64,000 nt of DNA from Fructilactobacillus cliffordii. GTDB lineage: Bacteria > Bacillota > Bacilli > Lactobacillales > Lactobacillaceae. The position numbers and the translations under genes were made by a program. The stretch covers positions 868,001 to 932,000 of the forward strand of contig NZ_CP097117.1 of the NCBI RefSeq assembly GCF_024029355.1, in the 5' to 3' direction. Positions 18,675-27,498 of the stretch are shown piece by piece. Under the pieces are notes generated by a model that was not told the origin of the DNA, searched no databases, and saw only the letters and a program-made list of their open reading frames with translations. The stretch's first letter is position 1. The number at the start of each line of letters is the position of its first letter.

Positions 18675-18821
18675 TTAATTTAATTAATAAAAGATAAAGT
18701 TCGTAGTAGTAGTAGGTGTTGTTGATTCTGTGGATAACTCAAAATGAATTGATTTTTGCAAACTTATCCACTGTGGACAACTTTGTAGATAAAGTTTAGA
18801 TAACTTACCAACTTATCCACA
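18675..18821. other. oriC unwinding region: DnaA boxes, DnaA-trios, AT-rich element
   Basis: Between dnaN and dnaA lie DnaA boxes: TTATCCACA on the minus strand (18729-18737), TTATCCACT and TTGTCCACA abutting as a palindrome (18764-18780), and TTATCCACA (18813-18821). Beyond the 18729 box comes a short spacer, then four TAG repeats (18704-18715), then the AT-rich run 18675-18700. This box, spacer, trio and AT-rich order matches the basal unwinding system defined in B. subtilis, where DnaA loads on single-stranded TAG/TAA trios. The flanking genes diverge in strand from here. Confidence 0.85.
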
Positions 18822-18865
18822 GTCCCCATTATACCATTTTTTGTACAAATTCTGAGCGCTCTATT

Positions 18866-20209
18866 TTAATGCCGAATTTCAGTTTTTAAGTCAGCAATCT
18901 GTTTTTGCAAATCGGCATCAGAAGCTGCCATTTTGGTGATTTTTTCGTGGGCGTGGATAACGGTGGTGTGGTCCTTGCCCCCAAAGGCTTCTCCAATTTT
19001 TGGTAGTGAGTTATCGGTTAATTCCCGGCAGAGATACATGGCGACCTGACGGGGCACCACTATGGCTTTGACTCTTTTTTTCCCCTTAATTTCTTTGACC
19101 GTAACGTGATAGTACGAGGCCGTAACCTTGATGATCGATTCGGGAGTAATGGCACTTTTTTCTTTGTTAAGCTTCAGCGGTTTTAAGGCTTCCGAAACTA
19201 AATCCATCGTTACAGGAGCTTGTTTGAGTTCCGCAAAGGCTTTAATCCGAGACAAGGCGCCCTCTAGCTCCCGCACGTTAGAGTCAATTTGGCTGGCAAT
19301 GTAACTCATAATGTTGTCGTCAACTTGCAACCCTTCTGATTGTGCTTTGGCTCGTAAAATGGCGGCTCGAGTTTCTAAGTCTGGGGCCGTAATATCAACT
19401 GATAATCCCCACTTAAAGCGGGAAACCAACCGATCTGTCAGAGAGTTAATCTCGTTGGGGAGTCGGTCGGCAGTCATTACAATTTGCTTGTTTTCCTCGT
19501 AGAGGGCGTTGAAAGTATTAAAGAATTCGTCCTGGGTTCCCTCTTTATTAGCAAGGAACTGGATGTCATCGACTAACAGTAAATCAACGTTGCGATAAAC
19601 CCGCCGAAACTCCTGCATTTTGTTGTTTTGCAGGGCATCAATAAAGTCATTGGTAAACTTTTCAGTGGTTACATACTTGACGTTGGCCTCCGGATTGTTT
19701 TTTAAGACCTTGTTTCCAATTGCTTGCATCAAGTGGGTTTTTCCTAAACCGACCCCACCGTAAAAGAACAGCGGATTGTAAACTTTGCCGGGATCCTCAG
19801 AAACGGCTAGAGCTGCGGCATGTGCCATCTGATTTCCCTGCCCAATGACAAAGGTGTCAAAGGTATAGTTGGGATTTAAGTGTGGATCAATGTGTGGCGT
19901 TTTTTCTTGGTGATGCGTTTCGTTAAACTGCGCTAAATTTTTAGCGTTGGGTCCGGCTTCTCCCTTTAAAACTAGTTTGGGGCGGACGTCCGTTTGGGTA
20001 ATCGCATAGGCATATTCAATGAAAGTTGATTTTAACTGGCGATCCCAGTAGTCACGGTGTAAGGCAGTGGGAAGCTCTAGGGTCAGGATGTGACCGTCGT
20101 AATCAATGGGGGTGGCGGAATTAATCCAAGTATCATACGTAGTTTCGTCAAATTTAGGGTTTTCCTTAAACTTGGCTTTGATTTGATTCCATAGTTCAGT
20201 TTGATTCAT
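18866..20209 (-). CDS. dnaA: Chromosomal replication initiator DnaA
   Basis: 447 aa from ATG 20209 (MNQTELWNQIKAKF), with GGAGG 11 bases upstream; the 15-residue longer reading lacks such a site. Domain I, a short linker, AAA+ domain with Walker A GGVGLGKTHLMQAIGN and Walker B VDLLLVDDIQFLANK, then the DNA-binding helix-turn-helix with VPRQVAMYLCRELTDNSLPKIGEAFGGKDHTTV, the DnaA signature. Flanked on both sides by DnaA boxes, so probably autoregulated. Confidence 0.98.
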   Translation of the reverse strand: MNQTELWNQIKAKFKENPKFDETTYDTWINSATPIDYDGHILTLELPTALHRDYWDRQLKSTFIEYAYAITQTDVRPKLVLKGEAGPNAKNLAQFNETHHQEKTPHIDPHLNPNYTFDTFVIGQGNQMAHAAALAVSEDPGKVYNPLFFYGGVGLGKTHLMQAIGNKVLKNNPEANVKYVTTEKFTNDFIDALQNNKMQEFRRVYRNVDLLLVDDIQFLANKEGTQDEFFNTFNALYEENKQIVMTADRLPNEINSLTDRLVSRFKWGLSVDITAPDLETRAAILRAKAQSEGLQVDDNIMSYIASQIDSNVRELEGALSRIKAFAELKQAPVTMDLVSEALKPLKLNKEKSAITPESIIKVTASYYHVTVKEIKGKKRVKAIVVPRQVAMYLCRELTDNSLPKIGEAFGGKDHTTVIHAHEKITKMAASDADLQKQIADLKTEIRH

Positions 20210-20266
20210 GGAATATGAACCTCCTCCGTTATAAACATAGCCGTATTTTAGCACTAGCTTTTAAGG

Positions 20267-20527
20267 TTTTCCACAAGGTTATTAAACCTGTGTATAAATG
20301 TTTCACATGTCGTTTATAAGTTTTCCACAGCATTGTTTATAACTTAGTGGATAACTAAAAAACATTAAATTTTAACAGGATCCTGTGGATTAACAAATGC
20401 TATTATAGCAGTTGTTTTTTGGCCAATGTGATAAATATCAACAGATTGTGTATAACTTTTTAAACAGCTTGTTTTTCTGTGGATTAATTGGTGAAAATGC
20501 TGTGATAACCTTTGATAGTTATCCACA
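20267..20527. other. oriC upstream DnaA-box cluster
   Basis: At least eight DnaA-box-like 9-mers lie between dnaA and rpmH: TTTTCCACA (20267, 20321), TGTGTATAA (20289, 20447), AGTGGATAA (20346), TGTGGATTA (20384, 20478) and perfect TTATCCACA (20519-20527). They are separated by AT-rich runs. This is the counterpart of the second box cluster upstream of dnaA in B. subtilis. The 490 bp between dnaA and rpmH hold only these boxes and promoters; no gene is supported. Confidence 0.8.
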
Positions 20528-20602
20528 ACAATTAACAGGTAAACTTTATGAAACTTTTTGGGAAAACCACGGAACGTGTGCTGCGACTTGCAAAATTGTT
20601 AT

Positions 20603-20630
20603 TTGCGCTCAGCAGGTTTTGTGTTATCAT
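20603..20630 (+). promoter_or_regulatory. rpmH promoter
   Basis: TTGCGC (20603-20608), 16 bp spacer, TATCAT (20625-20630), about 75 bp upstream of rpmH. Confidence 0.5.
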
Positions 20631-20703
20631 TGGAAAGAAATACGATTTAGGATTACCTAAAATGAAATTTATTAATCATTCATAATAGTAAGGAGGGTTT
20701 GTA

Positions 20704-20838
20704 ATGAAAAGAACTTACCAACCTAAGAAACGTCATCGAAACCGTGTTCATGGTTTCCGTGCCCGCATGAGTACTAAGAACGGACGTAAAGTTTTAGCTC
20801 GTCGCCGGCAAAAGGGTAGAAAAGTATTATCTGCATAG
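20704..20838 (+). CDS. rpmH: 50S ribosomal protein L34
   Basis: 44 aa, [18 protein letters not shown] onward, ending [12 protein letters not shown]. Very basic and identical in layout to other L34 proteins. AAGGAGG lies eight or so bases upstream. First gene of the right arm, followed by rnpA. Confidence 0.98.
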   Translation: MKRTYQPKKRHRNRVHGFRARMSTKNGRKVLARRRQKGRKVLSA

Positions 20839-20868
20839 ACCACTGACCAGTCGGTGGCCTTTTTTATT
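20839..20868 (+). terminator. Hairpin with T tract between rpmH and rnpA
   Basis: ACCACTGAC pairs imperfectly with GTCGGTGG, followed by CCTTTTTT. Likely a partial terminator that keeps rpmH expression above rnpA. Confidence 0.55.
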
Positions 20869-20903
20869 ATTCAAAATATGATTAATTGGAGAAGAACAAA
20901 CGC

Positions 20904-21266
20904 ATGAGAAAATCATATCGGGTAAAAAAGGAAGCAGAATTTCAACGGGTTTTTGACGCGCATCAATCGGTGGCTAACCGTCAGTTTGTAATTTACCAAT
21001 TGGAAAAACCTGACCAGCCTCATTTTCGGGTTGGAATTTCGGTGGGAAAAAAGATTGGGAACGCTGTTCACCGAAACTGGGTGAAACGTAGAATTCGGCA
21101 AACCCTAACGGATTTAAAACCGCAATTACGCCAAGACGTTGATTTTTTGGTGATTGCGCGACCCCGGGCGGACGGGTTATCGATGGCAGAAGTGAAAGCA
21201 AGCATGATTCACGTTTTAAAGTTAGCCAAGTTGTTGAATCCCGATGATTGTGAGGAAGAAAAGTGA
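20904..21266 (+). CDS. rnpA: Ribonuclease P protein component
   Basis: 120 aa from ATG 20904 ([17 protein letters not shown]), with GGAG upstream. An upstream TTG (20886) would swallow that site. Contains the signature [20 protein letters not shown] of the RNase P protein. Its stop overlaps the yidC GTG start (GTGA), so the two are translationally coupled. Confidence 0.97.
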   Translation: MRKSYRVKKEAEFQRVFDAHQSVANRQFVIYQLEKPDQPHFRVGISVGKKIGNAVHRNWVKRRIRQTLTDLKPQLRQDVDFLVIARPRADGLSMAEVKASMIHVLKLAKLLNPDDCEEEK

Positions 21267-22099
21267 AAAAATGGAAAAAAATTGCTACGACATTGTTAGT
21301 GGCCAGTCTTGGTCTGGTGCTAACTGCTTGTAGCAACGCTCCCGTGAACAGCCACAGTACTGGAATCTGGGATGGCTTAATCGTCTATAACTTCTCGAGA
21401 GCGATTATCTGGCTCTCTAAGGCCTTTAATGATAGTTACGGAATTGGGATTATTATCTTTACCATTATCGTGCGGATTTTAATTTTGCCGTTGATGGTGT
21501 ACCAGACGAAGAATATGAAGGAAATGAACGAGTTGCAGCCACAGTTAAAGGCCCTGCAAAAGAGGTATTCTTCGCGTGATACTGATACCATGATGAAACT
21601 ACAGGAAGCTCAAAAATCGCTGTACAAAGAGAACGGAGTCCATCCGTTTGCTAGCATGCTGCCAATGATTGTGCAACTGCCAATTATTTTTGCTTTGTAC
21701 CAAGCCATTTGGAGGACACCGGCGCTGAAAACGGGTCAATTCCTTTGGTTACAACTAGGGAGTCGGGATCCGTACTTTGTTTTACCAATTCTGGCTGCTA
21801 TCTTTACGTTCTTGAGTTCGTGGTTAGCAATGAAGTCACAACCAGAAACTAACGCGATGGCCTTTACCATGACGTTAATCATGCCGGTTGTAATTTTCTT
21901 CACCGCTTTGAACGTACCGTCTGCCTTGTCACTGTACTGGGTGGTTACGAATGCCTTTCAAGTGGTGCAAACGTTGTTACTGCAAAACCCTTGGAAGATG
22001 CAACGGGAAAGAGAAGAAAAACAACGAGCCAAACGGGAACACGAGCGTGAGGTCCAAAAAGCCATCCGGAAGGCCAAAAAGAGTCACCGGAAACGCTAA
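21263..22099 (+). CDS. yidC: Membrane protein insertase YidC/OxaA (lipoprotein)
   Basis: 278 aa. Signal peptide with lipobox LTAC (Cys23), then five membrane segments. The OxaA1 core includes [41 protein letters not shown] with the conserved Arg in the groove, and ends in a long basic tail (KKSHRKR) that contacts the ribosome. GTG start overlapping rnpA. Confidence 0.96.
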   Translation: MKKWKKIATTLLVASLGLVLTACSNAPVNSHSTGIWDGLIVYNFSRAIIWLSKAFNDSYGIGIIIFTIIVRILILPLMVYQTKNMKEMNELQPQLKALQKRYSSRDTDTMMKLQEAQKSLYKENGVHPFASMLPMIVQLPIIFALYQAIWRTPALKTGQFLWLQLGSRDPYFVLPILAAIFTFLSSWLAMKSQPETNAMAFTMTLIMPVVIFFTALNVPSALSLYWVVTNAFQVVQTLLLQNPWKMQREREEKQRAKREHEREVQKAIRKAKKSHRKR

Positions 22100-22138
22100 G
22101 CTACTAGGATCCGAGCTTTAAACAATTGCATTAAATGG

Positions 22139-22180
22139 AAAGCCGACTTTCGTTAATCATAACGGGGGTCGGCTTTTTTT
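22139..22180 (+). terminator. Terminator after yidC
   Basis: AAAGCCGAC pairs with GTCGGCTTT, followed by TTTTT. Confidence 0.85.
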
Positions 22181-22296
22181 GTGAGGAAAAATTGATTGCG
22201 TAGCATTAAATTGACAAAATTTGTGAAAGTTATTACTCTGGCGCGGTGTTTGTGCTATGCTAGCAGGGGTCAATTTCTAACTAGGAGATAAAGAAC

Positions 22297-23004
22297 ATGC
22301 CAAAATACGAAGGCCCTACTCTAGCAGCAGCCGTTAACAATGGATTAGCGGCACTTAACCTTACTGAAAACGAAGTTAACATTGAAATTATCAAACAGCC
22401 ATCCTCTGGTTTTTTCGGCTTTTTTAAACGGCCGGCACAGGTCCTGATTACCAAGAAGGAGACTCCTCAACCATCAAAAAAACGGGCTCAGCGCGATAGC
22501 GATCCCGAAAAACAACCAGCCAAGCAACCTAGTCCGGACCGGTTCGAACGAAATTTTGCCGTTGTGAAACAACTGGGCCAGTACCTGCAAAATGTCCTGA
22601 GTGAAATGGACATTAACGCTACCTTAGAGGTTGAAATGCCTAACAGTAAACACGTCTACATTAACTGTGAAACGGACAAGGAGGGACTGTTAATTGGTAA
22701 ACACGGTCGCACCATTAATGCCCTGCAACAGTTGTGTGAATTTTACTTGAACAACCATGGGGTCAACTACGTGGACGTGCTCTTAGATACCGCTAATTAC
22801 CGGGAACGCCGGGAACAAATCCTGACCGACCTGGCTCGCAAAACGGCTTGGAACGTTCGGTCCACCGGTCAGCCAGTTCACCTGGATGCGATGCCCGCGT
22901 TTGAACGAAAACAGATTCACTTGGCGCTTGAAGATTTTGATGATCTGATTACATATTCGGTCGGAAACGAACCCAATCGAGAAGTAGTGATTGCCCCGAA
23001 GTAG
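22297..23004 (+). CDS. khpB: RNA-binding protein KhpB (Jag/EloR)
   Basis: 235 aa with an N-terminal Jag domain (KYEGPTLAAAVNNGLAALN, KQPSSGFFGFF), a charged linker, a KH domain with the loop LLIGKHGRTINALQ at about residue 130, and a C-terminal R3H domain (NYRERREQILTDLARKTAWNVRSTGQ). KhpB pairs with KhpA to bind small RNAs and mRNAs and affects cell elongation. An extended -10 TGCTATGCT (22253-22261) lies just upstream, so it is expressed apart from yidC. Confidence 0.93.
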   Translation: MPKYEGPTLAAAVNNGLAALNLTENEVNIEIIKQPSSGFFGFFKRPAQVLITKKETPQPSKKRAQRDSDPEKQPAKQPSPDRFERNFAVVKQLGQYLQNVLSEMDINATLEVEMPNSKHVYINCETDKEGLLIGKHGRTINALQQLCEFYLNNHGVNYVDVLLDTANYRERREQILTDLARKTAWNVRSTGQPVHLDAMPAFERKQIHLALEDFDDLITYSVGNEPNREVVIAPK

Positions 23005-23011
23005 TTTTAAA

Positions 23012-23039
23012 TTGACAAACGCCTTGGGGTCGCTATAAG
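23012..23039 (+). promoter_or_regulatory. mnmE promoter
   Basis: TTGACA (23012-23017), 16 bp spacer, TATAAG (23034-23039), or TAAGAT two bases on with an 18 bp spacer. It starts an approximately 125-nt leader before mnmE. Confidence 0.65.
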
Positions 23040-23063
23040 ATAGGTGCAAATAAATTAATTGTC

Positions 23064-23124
23064 GATAAAGTAGTGAAAGTACTTTATCCTAATTCGCTGT
23101 GCGGTTGGGGTGGGTACTTTTTTT
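23064..23124 (+). promoter_or_regulatory. Possible attenuator in the mnmE leader
   Basis: GATAAAGT (23064-23071) pairs with ACTTTATC (23081-23088). Overlapping it, AAAGTAC (23076-23082) pairs with GTACTTT (23114-23120), which runs into a T tract. The two hairpins cannot form together, as in a terminator and antiterminator pair. It could instead be a simple terminator placed after a cryptic promoter. Confidence 0.4.
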
Positions 23125-23172
23125 GTGTTCAAGGACATTTAGATGCGGATTAACCGAGAAAGGAGCAGTACC

Positions 23173-24567
23173 ATGGCCTTAATGACCACTGATTATGATA
23201 CTATCGCCGCCATTTCTACCCCGCCGGGTGTGGGTGGAATTTCCATCGTGCGGTTAAGTGGAAGTGAAGCATTGAACATCGCCCGGCGCATTTACCGGGG
23301 CAAAGACTTAGCCCGAGTTGCGACCGATACAATTAATTATGGGCACATCATTGATCCGCAAGCTGACCATCGCGAGATCGACGAAGTCATGGTTTCCGTA
23401 ATGCGCGCCCCGAAGACGTACACCTGCGAGGATGTGATTGAAATTAATTGTCACGGCGGGTTACAGGTGACCAACCAAATTCTGCAGTTGGTGCTCCGGA
23501 ATGGAGCACGCCTGGCAGAACCCGGGGAATTTACCAAACGAGCTTTTTTAAACGGTCGGATTGATTTATCCCAGTCCGAAGCCGTGATGGATTTGATTGA
23601 AGCCAAGACGGATGCCGCCCGCAAGGCAGCGCTGAACCAACTAGATGGAAACCTGTCTGCGGTGATTAAGAAGTTGCGTCAAGAAATCGTGGATGTCTTG
23701 GCTAACGTTGAAGTCAACATTGACTATCCTGAATACGATGGGGCCGAAGAAGTGACGACTCAACTGATGTTGGAACGAGCCACGGCCATCAAAGAGAAGA
23801 TTGCCAACCTGTTAAAAACCGCTCAGCAGGGAAAGGTTTTGCGGGACGGGCTTAACACCGCCATCGTGGGTCGCCCCAACGTCGGAAAATCAAGTTTGTT
23901 AAACCGCTTACTGCACGAAGAAAAGGCGATTGTGACCGATGTACCCGGTACTACCCGGGACACATTAGACGAATACGTCAACGTCGCGGGTGTGCCCCTG
24001 CATTTAATTGATACGGCTGGAATTCACACGACGACCGATAAGGTGGAACAAATTGGAGTGGACCGCTCGCGAGCTGCTATTCAACAAGCGGACCTGGTCT
24101 TACTGGTTTTAAACGCCAGTGAACCGCTCACGGATTCCGACCAGGAACTGTTGGATGCTACCGCGGAAACCAACCGGATTATTTTGTTAAATAAAACGGA
24201 TTTGCCGCAACAACTTACTGCAGCTGATTTACCGCAGGATGAAAAAACCGCCATCATTAAGACATCGGCAGTAACCGCAGATGGAACAGAAGCGTTGGAA
24301 AATATTATCGCCAAAATGTTCTTTACGGACGGAATTACGCGGAACCAAACGGACGTGATGGTGACGAATGCCCGCCACATCAGCTTGCTTCAGCAAGCTT
24401 TGGATTCGTTGACGACTGTTATCGACGGCTTGCAGGCGGGTCTGCCGGTTGACATTGCCCAGATTGATCTCCAGAACGCGTGGGAACAACTCGGGGAGAT
24501 TACCGGTGATAATTACGATGAAGAACTAATGGATCAGCTATTTGAGCAATTTTGTATTGGAAAATAA
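23173..24567 (+). CDS. mnmE: tRNA modification GTPase MnmE (TrmE)
   Basis: 464 aa from ATG 23173, which has AAAGGAG upstream; a 10-residue longer reading includes that site. N-terminal folate-binding domain ([22 protein letters not shown]), helical domain, embedded G domain with [24 protein letters not shown] and NKTD, and the C-terminal catalytic FCIGK. With MnmG it adds the cmnm5 group to U34 of tRNAs. Next gene is mnmG. Confidence 0.97.
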   Translation: MALMTTDYDTIAAISTPPGVGGISIVRLSGSEALNIARRIYRGKDLARVATDTINYGHIIDPQADHREIDEVMVSVMRAPKTYTCEDVIEINCHGGLQVTNQILQLVLRNGARLAEPGEFTKRAFLNGRIDLSQSEAVMDLIEAKTDAARKAALNQLDGNLSAVIKKLRQEIVDVLANVEVNIDYPEYDGAEEVTTQLMLERATAIKEKIANLLKTAQQGKVLRDGLNTAIVGRPNVGKSSLLNRLLHEEKAIVTDVPGTTRDTLDEYVNVAGVPLHLIDTAGIHTTTDKVEQIGVDRSRAAIQQADLVLLVLNASEPLTDSDQELLDATAETNRIILLNKTDLPQQLTAADLPQDEKTAIIKTSAVTADGTEALENIIAKMFFTDGITRNQTDVMVTNARHISLLQQALDSLTTVIDGLQAGLPVDIAQIDLQNAWEQLGEITGDNYDEELMDQLFEQFCIGK

Positions 24568-24570
24568 CTT

Positions 24571-24586
24571 TGTTTCACATGAAACA
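24571..24586. other. parS-like site 3 (mnmE-mnmG gap)
   Basis: Third copy of TGTTTCACATGAAACA, three bases after the mnmE stop, one mismatch to the parS consensus. About 5 kb from oriC on the right arm. Confidence 0.6.
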
Positions 24587-24615
24587 ATTCGGAAATTGGT
24601 TTCAAGGAGGAAGTC

Positions 24616-26553
24616 ATGACAAAGAAACCTGTGATTAAGGAAACGGCCGTCCAGCAGACCTATCAGGCCGGCAGTTACGATGTCGTGGTTGTCGGGGCTG
24701 GGCACGCGGGTTGTGAAGCCGCTTTGGCTGCCGCTCGGATGGGTCAAAAGACGTTGTTACTAACGATTAGTTTAGAAATGGTCGCATTCATGCCTTGTAA
24801 TCCATCGGTGGGTGGACCGGCGAAGGGAACCGTCGTCCGAGAAATTGATGCCTTGGGCGGTGAAATGGGTAAGAACATCGATAAAACGTACATCCAGATG
24901 CGTTTGTTAAATACCCGGAAGGGTCCGGCGGTGCAGGCACTGCGGGCTCAGGCGGATAAACACGCCTACCACGAAGAGATGAAACGGACGATTGAAAACG
25001 AACCGAACCTAGATCTTCGCCAAGCCGTGGTGGACGATTTGTTGATTGAGGATGATACGGTAACTGGTGTTGTAACCAACACGGGGGCCGTTTATCAGGC
25101 CGGCGCCGTGGTCATGGCGACCGGAACCTCGGCGCGGGGTCAAATTTACATTGGGGAGCTGCGCTATTCTTCTGGTCCGAATAACACGATTCCGTCTCTC
25201 AAACTTTCCGAAAACCTGGAAAAGAAGGGCTTTCGCTTTGAACGGTTTAAGACGGGGACGCCCCCGCGGGTCAACGGCAACACGATTGATTATTCCGAAT
25301 TAGAGGAACAACCCGGGGATGAACAGCCCCATCACTTTAGTTTTTTAACTTCAGATCAGGATTATCTCCCGCTTTTCCAACAGATTTCTTGCTGGCTAAC
25401 CTATACCAATCCCACCACGCATCAAATTGTCCGGGATAACCTGGACCGGGCGCCGATGTTTAACGGGGTAATTGACTCGGTGGGACCCCGGTACTGCCCG
25501 TCGATTGAAGACAAGGTGGTGCGGTTTGCCGATAAGGACCGCCATCAGGTCTTTTTGGAACCAGAAGGACGACGGACCCAAGAATGGTACGTGGACGGAA
25601 TGTCAACGTCCATTCCTGAAGAGGTCCAACAGGAAATGCTACACACGATTAAGGGACTGGAAAACGTCCAAATGATGCGACCTGGTTATGCAATTGAATA
25701 CGACGTGATTCCACCGCAAGAGATGAAACCCAACATGGAAAGTAAGCGGGTTAACGGCTTATTCACGGCGGGGCAGACGAACGGAACTTCTGGATATGAG
25801 GAAGCCGCTGCGCAGGGCTTGATGGCTGGAATTAACGCGGCTCGTAAGTTACAAGGCAAGGAACCAGTCGTCTTGAAACGGTCTGATGCCTATATCGGTG
25901 TGATGCTGGATGACCTGGTAACCAAGGGGACCAAGGAACCATACCGGTTGTTAACCAGCCGGGCCGAATACCGGCTTTTATTGCGTAACGACAATGCCGA
26001 CATGCGGTTAACGCCGTTAGGGCACGAACTGGGTCTGATTGATGACGACCGGTACGCGCGGTTTGTGGCCAAACGAGAGGCCGTGGAAACCGAGATCAAG
26101 CGACTGGAACAAATTCGAATTAAACCAAATGACGCGATTAATCAGTTTGTGGAATCCCAGGGCGATAAGCCGTTGCAAGATGGAATTGGCGCTGCTCAAT
26201 TCTTGCGCCGGCCGTACGTGGATTACCAAAAACTCTTGGAATTCATTCCTGCTCCGAAAGAACCGCTGGCTACGGACGTAATTGAACAAGTTTCAATCCG
26301 GCTTAAATACGCGGGCTACATCAAAAAAGAAGAAGACCGCGTGGCCAAGTTAAAACGGATGGAAGCCAAGCGGATTCCGGCCAACATCGATTACGATGCT
26401 ATCGACGGGATTGCGACGGAAGGCAAGCAAAAGTTGAAGGAAATTCAACCAGAAACGATTGCTCAGGCTGCCCGGATTAGTGGAGTTAATCCTTCTGATA
26501 TTGCCATCCTTGGCGTTTACGTCCAACAGGGGCGGATTGCAAAAACGAAATAA
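24616..26553 (+). CDS. mnmG: tRNA uridine-5-carboxymethylaminomethyl modification enzyme MnmG (GidA)
   Basis: 645 aa FAD-dependent partner of MnmE. Contains the Rossmann motif [19 protein letters not shown] near residue 24, the GidA signatures [13 protein letters not shown] and [16 protein letters not shown], and a C-terminal helical domain ending [16 protein letters not shown]. It carries about 15 extra residues before the FAD motif. AAGGAGG precedes the ATG. In many Bacillota rsmG and parAB follow; here a hydrolase and the citrate cluster follow. Confidence 0.97.
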   Translation: MTKKPVIKETAVQQTYQAGSYDVVVVGAGHAGCEAALAAARMGQKTLLLTISLEMVAFMPCNPSVGGPAKGTVVREIDALGGEMGKNIDKTYIQMRLLNTRKGPAVQALRAQADKHAYHEEMKRTIENEPNLDLRQAVVDDLLIEDDTVTGVVTNTGAVYQAGAVVMATGTSARGQIYIGELRYSSGPNNTIPSLKLSENLEKKGFRFERFKTGTPPRVNGNTIDYSELEEQPGDEQPHHFSFLTSDQDYLPLFQQISCWLTYTNPTTHQIVRDNLDRAPMFNGVIDSVGPRYCPSIEDKVVRFADKDRHQVFLEPEGRRTQEWYVDGMSTSIPEEVQQEMLHTIKGLENVQMMRPGYAIEYDVIPPQEMKPNMESKRVNGLFTAGQTNGTSGYEEAAAQGLMAGINAARKLQGKEPVVLKRSDAYIGVMLDDLVTKGTKEPYRLLTSRAEYRLLLRNDNADMRLTPLGHELGLIDDDRYARFVAKREAVETEIKRLEQIRIKPNDAINQFVESQGDKPLQDGIGAAQFLRRPYVDYQKLLEFIPAPKEPLATDVIEQVSIRLKYAGYIKKEEDRVAKLKRMEAKRIPANIDYDAIDGIATEGKQKLKEIQPETIAQAARISGVNPSDIAILGVYVQQGRIAKTK

Positions 26554-26555
26554 CG

Positions 26556-26587
26556 ATTAGTCTCAGCGCGAGCTGGGACTTTTTTGT
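26556..26587 (+). terminator. Terminator after mnmG
   Basis: AGTCTCAGC-gcga-GCTGGGACT followed by TTTTTT. Confidence 0.85.
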
Positions 26588-26619
26588 TACCATTAGGAAA
26601 ACAACGGGAGGAAAAAACG

Positions 26620-27414
26620 ATGAAATTTTATACCAATGACAACGTAGAGTTAGTTTATGACGATCAGGGTGAACCCACTGACCAACCGGTGGTCATCTTA
26701 TCGGGAATTGGTGCTTACAAAGAATACTGGGAGGAAACGATTGCGGAACTCGTTACGCGACACTACCGGGTGATTAACGTGGACGCTCGAAATCAGGGGC
26801 AGTCAGAACACACCAGCAAGGGGCTGCGGATTAGTCGGCATGCGGCAGACCTGTTTGAGTTAGTGGAAAAACTGCAGCTGCAAAAACTCATTTTAATGGG
26901 GAATTCGATGGGCGCTTCGACCATGTTTGCCTACCTGTCTTTATACGGTGCGGCTAACGTTAAGGCCGTGGTCGATGTGGATCAGAGTCCAAAGATGATT
27001 AATGACCAGCAGTGGCACTTGGGCTTTAAAGACATTACCTGGGATGACTTTCACGAAGTTTTAAAACAACCGTTGGGAAAAACAACGTACACGAATTTTG
27101 CTGATGGTTTGTTTAAGAAGTTACAAGAACTTAAGCACCAGTATCCGTACGACGCGGACCTAAACTATCCGTTACTAGTGGATCATGCTACCCAAGATTG
27201 GCGTGACATTATTGCTAACTTGCAGTGCCCGCTGTTGATTGTTTCTGGGCAGGAATCCCCCTTCTTTAATCCCGAGTTTGGAGAAGTAGCCACGCGGATG
27301 TCAGAGCAGGTGAATCACGTGGTAATTCCGCGGGCAGGGCACCTGGTGATGGCTGAACAACCGGCCGAATTTAATGCTGAATTAGTGAAATTTCTTGCAA
27401 ACGTGGCAGAATAA
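26620..27414 (+). CDS. Alpha/beta-fold hydrolase
   Basis: 264 aa from ATG 26620 (GGGAGG upstream). Nucleophile elbow GNSMGAS at about residue 95, oxyanion region VVILSGIGAYKEYW, a late acidic region in ISGQESPFFNPEFGE and catalytic His in RAGHLVMAEQPAEF. No signal peptide, so cytoplasmic. Substrate unknown: members of this family are esterases, haloperoxidase-like enzymes or lactonases. It is close to, but not clearly part of, the cit operon, which has its own promoter. Confidence 0.8.
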   Translation: MKFYTNDNVELVYDDQGEPTDQPVVILSGIGAYKEYWEETIAELVTRHYRVINVDARNQGQSEHTSKGLRISRHAADLFELVEKLQLQKLILMGNSMGASTMFAYLSLYGAANVKAVVDVDQSPKMINDQQWHLGFKDITWDDFHEVLKQPLGKTTYTNFADGLFKKLQELKHQYPYDADLNYPLLVDHATQDWRDIIANLQCPLLIVSGQESPFFNPEFGEVATRMSEQVNHVVIPRAGHLVMAEQPAEFNAELVKFLANVAE

Positions 27415-27420
27415 ACTGAT

Positions 27421-27450
27421 TTGGAAAATTGCTCACAAAGTGGGTATAAT
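27421..27450 (+). promoter_or_regulatory. Promoter of the citrate cluster
   Basis: TTGGAA (27421-27426), 18 bp spacer, perfect TATAAT (27445-27450), followed by an approximately 40-nt leader. Confidence 0.6.
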
Positions 27451-27498
27451 AACAGATGAATTGATAGCAATTAAACAACGAAAGAATGGAGGTCTTCC

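Noticed and set aside
18704..18715. TAG repeat as a microsatellite
   Set aside because: Its place between a DnaA box and the AT-rich unwinding run fits a DnaA-trio array better than a random repeat.
20299..20314. Further parS-like site in the oriC region (TGTTTCACATGTCGTT)
   Set aside because: Only the left half matches; five of the last five positions differ from the palindrome, too poor to count.
26620..27414. Hydrolase after mnmG as part of the citrate operon
   Set aside because: A promoter with TATAAT lies between it and citM, and hydrolases of this type are not part of known cit clusters.
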